DNA of 5,716 nt. Origin: Rhodoferax sp. GTDB lineage: Bacteria > Pseudomonadota > Gammaproteobacteria > Burkholderiales > Burkholderiaceae_C. The stretch spans positions 1 through 5,716 of the forward strand of contig JAQSDS010000113.1 in assembly GCA_029946045.1 (NCBI GenBank), read 5' to 3'. The position numbers and the translations under genes were made by a program. Under the pieces are notes generated by a model. That model made no database searches. It was given only the letters and a program-made list of their open reading frames with translations, and was not told the DNA's origin. Positions 1-5,699 of this stretch are shown in pieces (position 1 is the first letter of the stretch; the number at the start of each line of letters is the position of its first letter).

Positions 1-1254
1 ATGCAGGACCGCCTTCAGCAAGCCATCTCGGCCAGTCACCGCAACCAGAGTTGCGGCGCGCTGTTGTGCCTCGACATCGATAATTTCAAGCTGCTCAACG
101 ACAGCGTCGGCCACGACATCGGCGATCATCTGTTGCAGAAAATCGCCGAGCGGCTGTCAGAAAACATCCGTGACTGTGACACCGTGGGCCGCTTTGGCGG
201 CGACACTTTTTTGGTCATGCTCGAAGATTTGGGCGCTGATCCGGCGCTGGCCGCAGCCAAGGCGGAGCTGATTGCGCAAAAACTGCTGCAGTTATTGCGC
301 CAGCCCCACCAACTCCCTGACCAAGCCTACCAGGGCAGCGCGAGCATGGGCCTCACCCTTTTTGATGGGCCAGAGGACAGTGCGGACGCTTTGATCAAGC
401 GCGTTGAACTGGCCATGTACCAGGCCAAGGCGGCGGGTCGCAACACCCTTCGCTTTTTTGACCCGCAAATGCAGGCGGCGGTCAACGCCCGGGCCGCGCT
501 GGAAGCCCGTCTGCGTGACGCCATCGCCCAAAGCCAGTTTTTATTGCACTACCAGCCCCAGGTCAACCAGCAAGGCCTGGTCATTGGGGTGGAGGCGCTG
601 GTGCGTTGGCATGACCCGCTGCACGGCATTGTGCCGCCCGCCGAATTCATACCGTTGGCAGAAGAAACCGGCTTGATCCTGCCGCTTGGCCTGTGGGTGC
701 TGGAAACAGCCTGCAAGCAACTGGTGCAGTGGGCCGACCAGGCCGATCTGGCGCACCTGAGCATGGCGGTGAACGTGAGCGCGTTGCAATTTCATCAGGA
801 CGACTTTGCCGAGCAGGTGCTGGCGGTGCTGGCGCGCACCGGTGCCGGGGCGCACCGGCTCAAGCTCGAGCTCACCGAAAGCCTGCTGGTCAGCAACGTC
901 GACGAGGTGATCGCCAAGATGAAATTGCTCAAGGCCATCGGGGTCGGCTTTTCACTCGACGACTTCGGTACGGGTTATTCGTCGCTGTCTTGCCTCAAGC
1001 GCCTGCCACTGGACCAGCTCAAGATAGACCAGAGTTTTGTGCGCCATATTTTGCTCGATGCCGAAGATGTCGCCATTGCCAAAATGGTCATCGCCCTGGC
1101 AGGCAGTTTGGGTCTGGAGGTGATTGCCGAAGGTGTCGAGACACAGGCCCAGCGTGAATTTTTGGTGGGCTTGGGTTGCGCTCGCTTCCAGGGTTATCTG
1201 TTTAGCCAGCCGCTGCCAATTCAGGCTTTCGAGGCCTTTGCGCGCTGCCTTTAA
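1..1254 (+). CDS. GGDEF-EAL cyclic-di-GMP signalling protein, 5' end outside the window
   Basis: Only the C-terminal 417 residues are visible. The window opens inside the GGDEF domain: residues 1-9 match the segment that normally follows the conserved LTGLPNR block, so the ATG at position 1 is very probably an internal Met and any sensory domain lies upstream. The GGDEF domain spans about residues 1-155. It keeps the metal-binding LDIDNFK region (about 23-29) and an RxxD inhibitory-site motif (RDCD, 57-60), but its signature reads GGDTF (66-70), with Thr in place of the nearly invariant second acidic residue. The EAL domain spans about 165-417 and looks complete: EALVRW (198-203), NVS (258-260), ELTES (290-294), DDFGTGYSS (320-328), LKID with Lys341, EGVE (377-380) and QGYLFSQP (397-404). 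I infer a c-di-GMP phosphodiesterase, with the GGDEF half weak or purely regulatory. The TAA stop is at 1252-1254, 36 bp before the alkene reductase. Confidence 0.93.
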   Translation: MQDRLQQAISASHRNQSCGALLCLDIDNFKLLNDSVGHDIGDHLLQKIAERLSENIRDCDTVGRFGGDTFLVMLEDLGADPALAAAKAELIAQKLLQLLRQPHQLPDQAYQGSASMGLTLFDGPEDSADALIKRVELAMYQAKAAGRNTLRFFDPQMQAAVNARAALEARLRDAIAQSQFLLHYQPQVNQQGLVIGVEALVRWHDPLHGIVPPAEFIPLAEETGLILPLGLWVLETACKQLVQWADQADLAHLSMAVNVSALQFHQDDFAEQVLAVLARTGAGAHRLKLELTESLLVSNVDEVIAKMKLLKAIGVGFSLDDFGTGYSSLSCLKRLPLDQLKIDQSFVRHILLDAEDVAIAKMVIALAGSLGLEVIAEGVETQAQREFLVGLGCARFQGYLFSQPLPIQAFEAFARCL

Positions 1255-1290
1255 ACTGCAGACCATAGCCATTATTTACCTGGAGTTCTT

Positions 1291-2412
1291 ATGCAGCACC
1301 GTACCGCCACCCTGTTCGACCCCGTGCATGCCGGGGACCTGGCGCTGGCCAATCGCGTCGTGATGGCACCGCTGACGCGCAATCGCGCCCCCGACGCCAC
1401 CCCCAACGCCCTCATGGCCCAGTATTACACCCAGCGCGCCAGCGCCGGGCTCATCGTCACCGAGGCCACCGCCATCAGCCAGCAAGGTCAGGGCTACGCC
1501 GATGTGCCCGGTTTGTACGCCGAGGAACAGGTCGAGGCCTGGAAAGACGTGACGCGCAGTGTGCATGCGGCTGGCGGAAAAATCGTTTGCCAGCTTTGGC
1601 ATGTGGGCCGTGTCTCACACACCAGCCTGCAGCCCCACGGCGACGCGCCCGTGGCGCCTTCGGCCATCACTGCCAACACAAAAACAGTGTTGCTCAAGGA
1701 CGGCATGCCAGTGTTTGTCGACACCTCGGCGCCGCGCGCGCTGCAAGCCTACGAACTGCCCGACATCGTGCACACCTATGTGGCCGCCGCGCGCAATGCC
1801 ATTCACACTGCCGGTTTTGATGGTGTTGAACTCCACGCTGCCAACGGTTATTTGCTGGACCAGTTCCTCAAAAGTGGCTCCAACCAGCGCCGCGATGACT
1901 TTGGCGGCAGCATTGAGAACCGTGCCCGTTTTCTGCTGGAAGTGGTGCAGGCCGTGACCAGCGCCGTAGGTGGCGGCCGGGTCGGTATCCGCCTGTCGCC
2001 GGTGACACCGGCCAACGACGCGTTCGACCCCGACCCCCAACCGCTGTTCGACTACGTGGTGCGCGAGCTGGCCACGTTTGGGCTGGCGTATGTGCACGTC
2101 ATCGAGGGCGCCACCGGCGGCCCGCGCGTGCTGTCTGACCGTCCGTTTGACTACACCGGCCTGCGCCGTGCCTACCGGGCAGCCGCTGGCAAGGGGGCCT
2201 GGATGGTCAACAATGGGCTGGACAAAAATCTGGCGCAGGACGCCCTTGGCGACGGTGCTGATCTGGTGGCTTTTGGCCGCCCCTACATTGCCAACCCGGA
2301 CCTGGTTGAGCGCTTGCGCAAGGGCAAACCCCTGGCCGAGAGCGACCGCAGCACCTGGTATGGCGGTGGTGCCAAGGGCTATACCGACTACCCCGCGCTG
2401 AAAAACGCCTGA
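1291..2412 (+). CDS. nemA: Alkene reductase, Old Yellow Enzyme family (NemA / N-ethylmaleimide reductase type)
   Basis: This is a cytosolic FMN-dependent, NAD(P)H-using ene-reductase that reduces activated C=C bonds (enals, maleimides) and in some relatives nitro compounds. The 373 residues match the family's usual length of about 360-370 and form one TIM barrel. Visible landmarks are the N-terminal LFDPVHAGDLALANRVVMAP, then the PLTR loop (27-30), QLWHVGR with Gln101 and His104, the substrate/FMN signature HAANGYLLDQF (182-192) with His182/Asn185 and the catalytic proton-donor Tyr187, SNQRRDDFGGSIENR (197-211), GIRLSP with Arg234, NNG (307-309) and the phosphate-binding FGRPYIANP (328-336). 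The active pair is His/Asn, as in OYE1 and morphinone reductase, rather than the His/His of PETN reductase. The start is supported by a GGAG ribosome site at 1282-1285, 5 nt before ATG. It may be read from the upstream gene's transcript, because no clear promoter lies in the 36-bp gap. The physiological substrate cannot be told from sequence. Confidence 0.93.
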   Translation: MQHRTATLFDPVHAGDLALANRVVMAPLTRNRAPDATPNALMAQYYTQRASAGLIVTEATAISQQGQGYADVPGLYAEEQVEAWKDVTRSVHAAGGKIVCQLWHVGRVSHTSLQPHGDAPVAPSAITANTKTVLLKDGMPVFVDTSAPRALQAYELPDIVHTYVAAARNAIHTAGFDGVELHAANGYLLDQFLKSGSNQRRDDFGGSIENRARFLLEVVQAVTSAVGGGRVGIRLSPVTPANDAFDPDPQPLFDYVVRELATFGLAYVHVIEGATGGPRVLSDRPFDYTGLRRAYRAAAGKGAWMVNNGLDKNLAQDALGDGADLVAFGRPYIANPDLVERLRKGKPLAESDRSTWYGGGAKGYTDYPALKNA

Positions 2413-2440
2413 ACCATTCGGGACTTTGTGGCATCGGCTT

Positions 2441-2518
2441 CTTGGGAGCGGCGCCTTGTGGGAGCGGTGCCTTGTGGGAGCGGTGCCTTGTGGGAGCGGT
2501 GCCTTGTGGGAGCGGTGC
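2441..2518 (+). repeat. Tandem array of 16-bp units (four perfect, one degenerate)
   Basis: Four identical head-to-tail copies of CTTGTGGGAGCGGTGC sit at 2455-2470, 2471-2486, 2487-2502 and 2503-2518. They are preceded by a 14-bp degenerate copy (CTTGGGAGCGGCGC, 2441-2454) that lacks two bases and has one C for T. The array lies in the non-coding gap between the convergent alkene reductase and mutarotase genes, 28 bp after the reductase stop codon. Each unit is the left part of the REP-like palindrome that closes the array. GGTGCC in one unit can pair, with wobble pairs, with GGTGCC or GGCGCC in its neighbour, so transcripts could form short hairpins. A 16-bp unit is not a multiple of three and the reading frames across it are low-complexity read-through, so I do not treat it as coding. 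Confidence 0.95.
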
Positions 2519-2536
2519 CCTCGCCGCGAAGGCTCC
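2503..2536 (+). repeat. REP-like palindrome with GGAG head
   Basis: The last array unit runs into a palindrome. The head GGAG (2509-2512) overlaps by one base an imperfect hairpin with stem GCGGTG (2512-2517) and CGCCGC (2522-2527) around a CCCT loop. A second, outer pairing is possible between GGAGC (2509-2513) and GCTCC (2532-2536). A GTAG or GGAG tetranucleotide followed by an imperfect palindrome is the known layout of REP elements mobilised by RAYT (REP-associated tyrosine transposase) proteins, and the GTGGGAGCGG...CCGCGAAGG wording resembles common Pseudomonas-type REPs. No RAYT gene is in this window. The position between two convergent 3' ends is typical for REPs and could help limit read-through or protect mRNA ends; that role is inferred. 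Confidence 0.7.
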
Positions 2537-2546
2537 AGATCGATAC

Positions 2547-3431
2547 CTACAAACGAATGCAGGCGCTCAAAGCATGTGACTGGCCCGGTGCCAGAGTCAC
2601 CTGATCTGGCCCGGCGTTGCAGGTTTCCACGCACAGCATCTGCTGGTACTCGCCGGCGGCCATGTCGGCAAAGACTTTGTCGCGCCATGGGTTCCAGACC
2701 ACGGTGGCGCTGCTGCCGCTTTTGCTGATCCGGATGGTGCGCGGTTGCGACTGGTCGTCAATGACGCAATCGGCCGTGGTGTTGATGTAAATGCGGTCGG
2801 TTTCACCGGTAAATTCGACCGAACCTGACTGCCTGAGCTGAGCGAAGTTTTGCACCTTGTCGAGGTAGTCACAGCCATCCAGGCCCTGCACCGTGGTCTG
2901 ATGGATGTCGCCCACGCAAAAGTAGCTGTGCAGCGCATCTGTGAGCGTGAACGGCGCGGTACCCGTGTTGCGGGTCACCAGCGTCATGGTCAGGGTGCTG
3001 CCGACGGTGAGCACCCATTCCAGGTCAAACGCATGGTCCCACATCGCGCGGGTGTCGGCGTCTTCATTCAGGCCGAGGCGCAGCACGACTTGCCCGGCGG
3101 CATCCATCGATGCCCCGCGCACCTGCCAGCGCCGGGTACGCACAAAGCCATGCATCGGCAGACCCTCACGTGCGCCAAACCATGGCCAGCACACCGGCAC
3201 GCCACCGCGCACTGGCTGACCGGGTGCAAACACGGCGGCTTGCGACAACCAGATCACCGGCGCAGCCCCCGCCGGTTGCCACGCCAGCAGATGCGCACCC
3301 TGCAGCGCCACCCGCGCGCTGGCCAGAGAAGTCTGAATCTCGGCCACCGGCAAGTCGCCGCCGCCATTGACAAAATGCAGCGCCCCGGGCAGGCCAAACT
3401 GGCGGTTGAGGGTGTCGATGTCTTGGTTCAT
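2547..3431 (-). CDS. yeaD: D-hexose-6-phosphate mutarotase (YeaD-type, aldose 1-epimerase superfamily)
   Basis: The protein probably interconverts the alpha and beta anomers of glucose 6-phosphate and similar hexose phosphates in the cytosol (glucose-6-phosphate 1-epimerase). It has 294 residues, close to the family's usual 270-300, in a galactose-mutarotase-like beta-sandwich. Landmarks are GGVPVCWPWFG (76-86), MHGFVR (93-98) with His94, TDALHSYF (164-171) with the putative catalytic His168, TDRIY (211-215), VVWNPW (244-249) and LCVET (266-270) with the putative catalytic Glu269. I start it at the ATG at 3431-3429: an AGGA ribosome site (3443-3440) sits 8 nt upstream and the protein then begins in family-typical fashion. 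A longer frame from 3533 would add 34 unrelated residues across the promoter region. TAG stop at 2549-2547. The gene is divergent from the M20 peptidase and convergent with the alkene reductase, so it probably forms its own transcription unit. Confidence 0.9.
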   Translation of the reverse strand: MNQDIDTLNRQFGLPGALHFVNGGGDLPVAEIQTSLASARVALQGAHLLAWQPAGAAPVIWLSQAAVFAPGQPVRGGVPVCWPWFGAREGLPMHGFVRTRRWQVRGASMDAAGQVVLRLGLNEDADTRAMWDHAFDLEWVLTVGSTLTMTLVTRNTGTAPFTLTDALHSYFCVGDIHQTTVQGLDGCDYLDKVQNFAQLRQSGSVEFTGETDRIYINTTADCVIDDQSQPRTIRISKSGSSATVVWNPWRDKVFADMAAGEYQQMLCVETCNAGPDQVTLAPGQSHALSACIRL

Positions 3432-3487
3432 GCTCAAGTTCCTGATGCGAGGGTCAAAGGGCGGTTTGCTGGGCGGCACGATGACAT

Positions 3488-3514
3488 AGCATAAGCGACA
3501 GCAGGCTTGGTCAT
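3488..3514 (-). promoter_or_regulatory. Possible promoter for the mutarotase gene
   Basis: Read on the minus strand, ATGACC (3514-3509) could be a -35 box and TATGCT (3493-3488) a -10 box, with a short 15-bp spacer. Each matches the sigma-70 consensus at four of six positions. It lies in the divergent gap about 55 bp before the mutarotase start and overlaps the proposed -35 of the opposite promoter. The match is weak and the assignment tentative. Confidence 0.25.
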
Positions 3515-3536
3515 TTCGGGCGAAGCGTGGCATGAT
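3507..3536 (+). promoter_or_regulatory. Candidate extended -10 promoter for the M20 peptidase gene
   Basis: TGGCATGAT (3528-3536) fits an extended -10 (TGn followed by a hexamer matching TATAAT at four of six positions). TTGGTC (3507-3512) could serve as a weak -35, with an 18-bp spacer. Transcription would begin near 3543, giving a leader of about 30 nt that contains the AAGGA ribosome site. This placement also argues against the upstream TTG at 3507 being the true start codon. Confidence 0.45.
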
Positions 3537-3572
3537 CTGCGCTTCGTTTCAAACAAACGCAAGGATTCTTCA

Positions 3573-5054
3573 ATGAACGCACCTGTTCCCGCTTCGCTCC
3601 TGAACCCCACCCAGGCCCTGACCCAGGTTAGCCAGGCCTGGGACACCGACCTGGTCAAGCAGCTTACCGATTACATCGCCATTCCCGCCAAATCACCCAT
3701 GTTTGATGCCGATTGGGCGCAGCATGGCCTGATTGAAAAAGTGGTGCAAAACGCCTTTGAATGGGTGCAGGCGCAAAGGGTGGCGGGCCTGACGCTGGAA
3801 ATCATCCGCCTGCCCGGGCGCACGCCCGTGCTGTTTTTTGAAGTGCCGGCTTCCACCGGCAGTACCAATCAGGTGGTTTCTGACCAGACCGTGCTGATGT
3901 ACGGCCACCTCGACAAGCAACCCGAATTTACCGGCTGGCGCAGTGACCTGGGACCGTGGACGCCCAAGTATGAAGACGGCAAACTGTATGGCCGTGGCGG
4001 CGCCGACGACGGTTACGCCATTTACGCCGCCATCACGGCCATCCAGGCGCTAAAAGTCCAGCAGACCGCACATCCGCGCATTGTGGGCCTGGTGGAAACC
4101 TGCGAAGAAAGCGGTTCTTATGACCTGCTGCCCTACATCGACACCTTGCGCAAACGCCTGGGCGATGTTGGTCTGGTGATTTGCCTGGACTCGGGGGCTG
4201 GCAATTACGACCAGCTGTGGATGACCAACAGCCTGCGCGGTAACGTCACCGGCGTGCTCAAGGTCGAAGTGTTGACCGAGGGTGTGCATTCGGGCGACGC
4301 CAGTGGCCTGGTGCCGTCGAGCTTTCGCATCCTGCGCCATCTGCTGGACCGGCTGGAAGACAGCGCCAGTGGCCGCCTGCTGCCCGCCAGCTTTCATTGC
4401 GAGGTGCCCGCTGATCGCCTGACCCAGGCCAAGGCCACCGCGGCCATTCTGGGCGAAGAACTGTTCAAGCGCTTCCCGTGGGCGCATGCCGACTGTGGTG
4501 GCAGCAGCCAGACCATGCTGCCCACCACCAGCGACCCCTTGCAAGCCCTGCTGGCGCGCACCTGGACGCCCACCTTGAGCGTGACCGGTGCCGACGGCAT
4601 GCCCGAACTCAGGAACGCCGGCAATGTGCTGCGTCCTTACACCGCGTTCAAGCTCAGCCTGCGTCTGCCGCCCCTGGTGGACGCGGCCAGTGCCGTGGCC
4701 AAACTCAAAACCCTGCTCGAAGACAACGCGCCCTATCAGGCCAAAGTTACGTTTGAAGGCGGGGCTGGCGCCACCGGCTGGAACGCGCCCGGCACCGCGC
4801 CCTGGTTTGAGCAGGCGCTGCAACGCGCGTCACAAGATTACTTTGGCGCACCCTGCGGCTACATTGGCCAGGGCGGCACCATCCCGCTCATGAACATGCT
4901 GTCCATTGGCTTTCCCAAGGCGCAGATGATGGTCTGCGGCGTACTCGGCCCCAAGAGCAACGCCCACGGCCCCAATGAGTTTTTGCATGTGCCCTATGCC
5001 AAGAAGCTCACCGCAGCGGTGGCTCAGGTCATTGCGGCGGCTGCGCTGGCGTGA
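3573..5054 (+). CDS. M20 family zinc metallopeptidase, carnosinase (CNDP)-like
   Basis: A two-zinc hydrolase of the ArgE/DapE/carnosinase superfamily, expected to cleave a dipeptide or N-acyl amino acid; the substrate is not evident. The 493 residues exceed ArgE or DapE (about 380) and approach carnosinase-type dipeptidases (about 475). The catalytic domain is formed by about residues 1-225 and 395-493, with a lid/dimerisation domain between. Metal and catalytic residues are all visible: YGHLDKQ (His112, Asp114), GRGGADDG (bridging Asp145), CEES (catalytic Glu178, ligand Glu179), CLDSG (Asp206) and NAHGPNE (His465). GVHSG (His239) matches the lid histidine that reaches the partner subunit's active site in CNDP enzymes. 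The usual Lys/Asn after the DD pair is absent, replaced by Gly-Tyr. No signal peptide, so cytosolic. The start at 3573 is chosen because AAGGA (3561-3565) lies 7 nt upstream; the frame could be extended to a TTG at 3507, but that overlaps the likely promoter. Confidence 0.92.
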   Translation: MNAPVPASLLNPTQALTQVSQAWDTDLVKQLTDYIAIPAKSPMFDADWAQHGLIEKVVQNAFEWVQAQRVAGLTLEIIRLPGRTPVLFFEVPASTGSTNQVVSDQTVLMYGHLDKQPEFTGWRSDLGPWTPKYEDGKLYGRGGADDGYAIYAAITAIQALKVQQTAHPRIVGLVETCEESGSYDLLPYIDTLRKRLGDVGLVICLDSGAGNYDQLWMTNSLRGNVTGVLKVEVLTEGVHSGDASGLVPSSFRILRHLLDRLEDSASGRLLPASFHCEVPADRLTQAKATAAILGEELFKRFPWAHADCGGSSQTMLPTTSDPLQALLARTWTPTLSVTGADGMPELRNAGNVLRPYTAFKLSLRLPPLVDAASAVAKLKTLLEDNAPYQAKVTFEGGAGATGWNAPGTAPWFEQALQRASQDYFGAPCGYIGQGGTIPLMNMLSIGFPKAQMMVCGVLGPKSNAHGPNEFLHVPYAKKLTAAVAQVIAAAALA

Positions 5055-5058
5055 TGAT

Positions 5059-5481
5059 TTAGCGCGGTGCCAGCACCGCCATGGTGATGCGCGACACGCA
5101 GGTGAGTTCACCGGCGTCGTTGACCATGTCAATTTGCCAGACCTGGGTGGTTCGGCCAATATGCACTGCGCGGGTGGTGCCGGTGACCCAGCCGCTGGTG
5201 GCGCTGCGCAGGTGGTTGGCGTTGATGTCGAGGCCCACGGCACGCCAACCCGCAGGACAGGCCAGGTTGGCGGCCGTCGAGCCCAGCGTTTCAGCCAGCA
5301 CCACGCTGACGCCGCCGTGCAGCAGACCAAAGGGTTGCCGGGTGCGCGCATCCACCGGCACGCGGGCCGTAATGAAATCGTCGCCCACTTCCAGAAATTC
5401 AATTCCCAAATGACTGACCGCCGTGTCCAAGCTGGTACGGGTCAGTTCTGCCACAGACACAGGCTGTTGCCACACGCGCAT
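5059..5481 (-). CDS. Hotdog-fold acyl-CoA thioesterase, YdiI/MenI-like (PaaI superfamily)
   Basis: A small cytosolic thioesterase predicted to hydrolyse aromatic or medium-chain acyl-CoA. The 140 residues match the single-hotdog family length and align well by eye with E. coli YdiI (MenI, 1,4-dihydroxy-2-naphthoyl-CoA thioesterase): PVDARTRQPFGLLHGG (42-57), SVVLAETLGS (59-68) with the expected catalytic Glu64 on the central helix, Gln49 and His55 near the active site, VGLDINANHLRSA (82-94) and the C-terminal VWQIDM and SRITMAVL strands. Ubiquinone-using betaproteobacteria usually lack menaquinone synthesis, so a general acyl-CoA housekeeping role is as likely as a MenI role; hence no gene symbol. 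The ATG at 5481-5479 is supported by GGAG (5491-5488), 6 nt upstream, and by the same N-terminal reach as YdiI. The TAA stop (5061-5059) lies 4 bp from the converging M20 gene's stop. Confidence 0.9.
   Translation of the reverse strand: MRVWQQPVSVAELTRTSLDTAVSHLGIEFLEVGDDFITARVPVDARTRQPFGLLHGGVSVVLAETLGSTAANLACPAGWRAVGLDINANHLRSATSGWVTGTTRAVHIGRTTQVWQIDMVNDAGELTCVSRITMAVLAPR
5064..5079. other. Perfect 7-bp inverted repeat between convergent 3' ends
   Basis: GCGGTGC (5064-5070) and GCACCGC (5073-5079) form a GC-rich hairpin inside the last codons of the thioesterase gene, 10 nt past the M20 stop codon. Neither strand carries a U-run after the stem, so it is not a standard intrinsic terminator. 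It could still slow polymerase or protect the 3' end of the M20 transcript; that is inference, and the bases are also constrained by coding. Confidence 0.4.
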
Positions 5482-5520
5482 ACATCACTCCATAAAAAAT
5501 AAAAACAGGCCTGCACTATA
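5482..5520 (-). promoter_or_regulatory. Thioesterase leader with candidate -10 box and U-rich 5' UTR
   Basis: On the minus strand TATAGT (5520-5515) matches the -10 consensus at five of six positions. Transcription would start near 5508 and give a leader of about 27 nt that is strongly U-rich (T5-A-T6, about 5505-5494) just before the GGAG ribosome site. U-rich leaders keep the ribosome site unfolded and can bind ribosomal protein S1. No good -35 box is visible at 16-18 bp, so the promoter may need an activator or be weak. Confidence 0.4.
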
Positions 5521-5652
5521 GCCAGCGTCGTGTCCGACCCGGCGCAGGGTGCGATTCAAAGTGGTGTGGGCGTCAGATGAATTATTCTTTTCCGAAGCAT
5601 TCCGGTGTGTCTATCGGGTCGAGGCAGAAAACACGGTGATGGTCGAATCAGC

Positions 5653-5699
5653 CGGGCGATACGCTTTGCTACGTGTCACCCGCCCGCTGCGCGGGCTCC
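5653..5699. repeat. Two adjacent hairpins with a minus-strand GGAG head, REP-like
   Basis: The first is an imperfect inverted repeat: CGGGCGATACG (5653-5663) pairs with CGTGTCACCCG (5672-5682) over an 8-nt loop, with one mismatch and one wobble pair. The second, sharing base 5682, is GCCCGC (5682-5687) with GCGGGC (5691-5696) around a TGC loop. On the minus strand the second palindrome is headed by GGAG (5699-5696), as in RAYT-associated REPs. It is a different sequence from the element at 2503-2536. No flanking copy is visible because the window ends 17 bp later, so its identity as a dispersed repeat is inferred from structure only. Confidence 0.45.

Noticed and set aside
1615..2688. Long minus-strand open frame (357 codons) across the alkene reductase and the repeat array
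   Set aside because: It lies antisense to a complete OYE gene, is extended only because the repeat reads as a stop-free low-complexity stretch, and shows no recognisable domain.
2426..2728. Plus-strand frame reading the tandem repeat as a repetitive peptide (GALWERC-like)
   Set aside because: The 16-bp unit shifts frame with each copy, so the apparent peptide is read-through of non-coding repeats, and its remainder is antisense to the mutarotase.
2850..3494. Plus-strand open frame of 214 codons
   Set aside because: Antisense to the mutarotase, whose full set of family motifs is on the minus strand; no family resemblance in this frame.
3507..3572. Earlier TTG start for the M20 peptidase, adding 22 residues
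   Set aside because: It overlaps the likely promoter and has no ribosome site, whereas the ATG at 3573 has AAGGA at ideal spacing.
4050..4823. Minus-strand open frame of 257 codons inside the M20 gene
   Set aside because: A GC-rich shadow frame antisense to an intact, motif-complete metallopeptidase; its product is Gly/Gln/His-rich with no domain.
4975..5502. Plus-strand open frame of 175 codons at the M20/thioesterase junction
   Set aside because: Antisense to the thioesterase over most of its length, and overlaps the M20 3' end in another frame; no recognisable domain.
5506..5513. Palindrome CAGGCCTG followed on the minus strand by a T-run, resembling a terminator
   Set aside because: An 8-bp palindrome with no loop bases cannot form a stable terminator stem, and the T-run is better read as the thioesterase leader.
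5577..5638. 20-codon plus-strand frame from the ATG at 5577
   Set aside because: Very short, no ribosome site, and no similarity to a known small protein.
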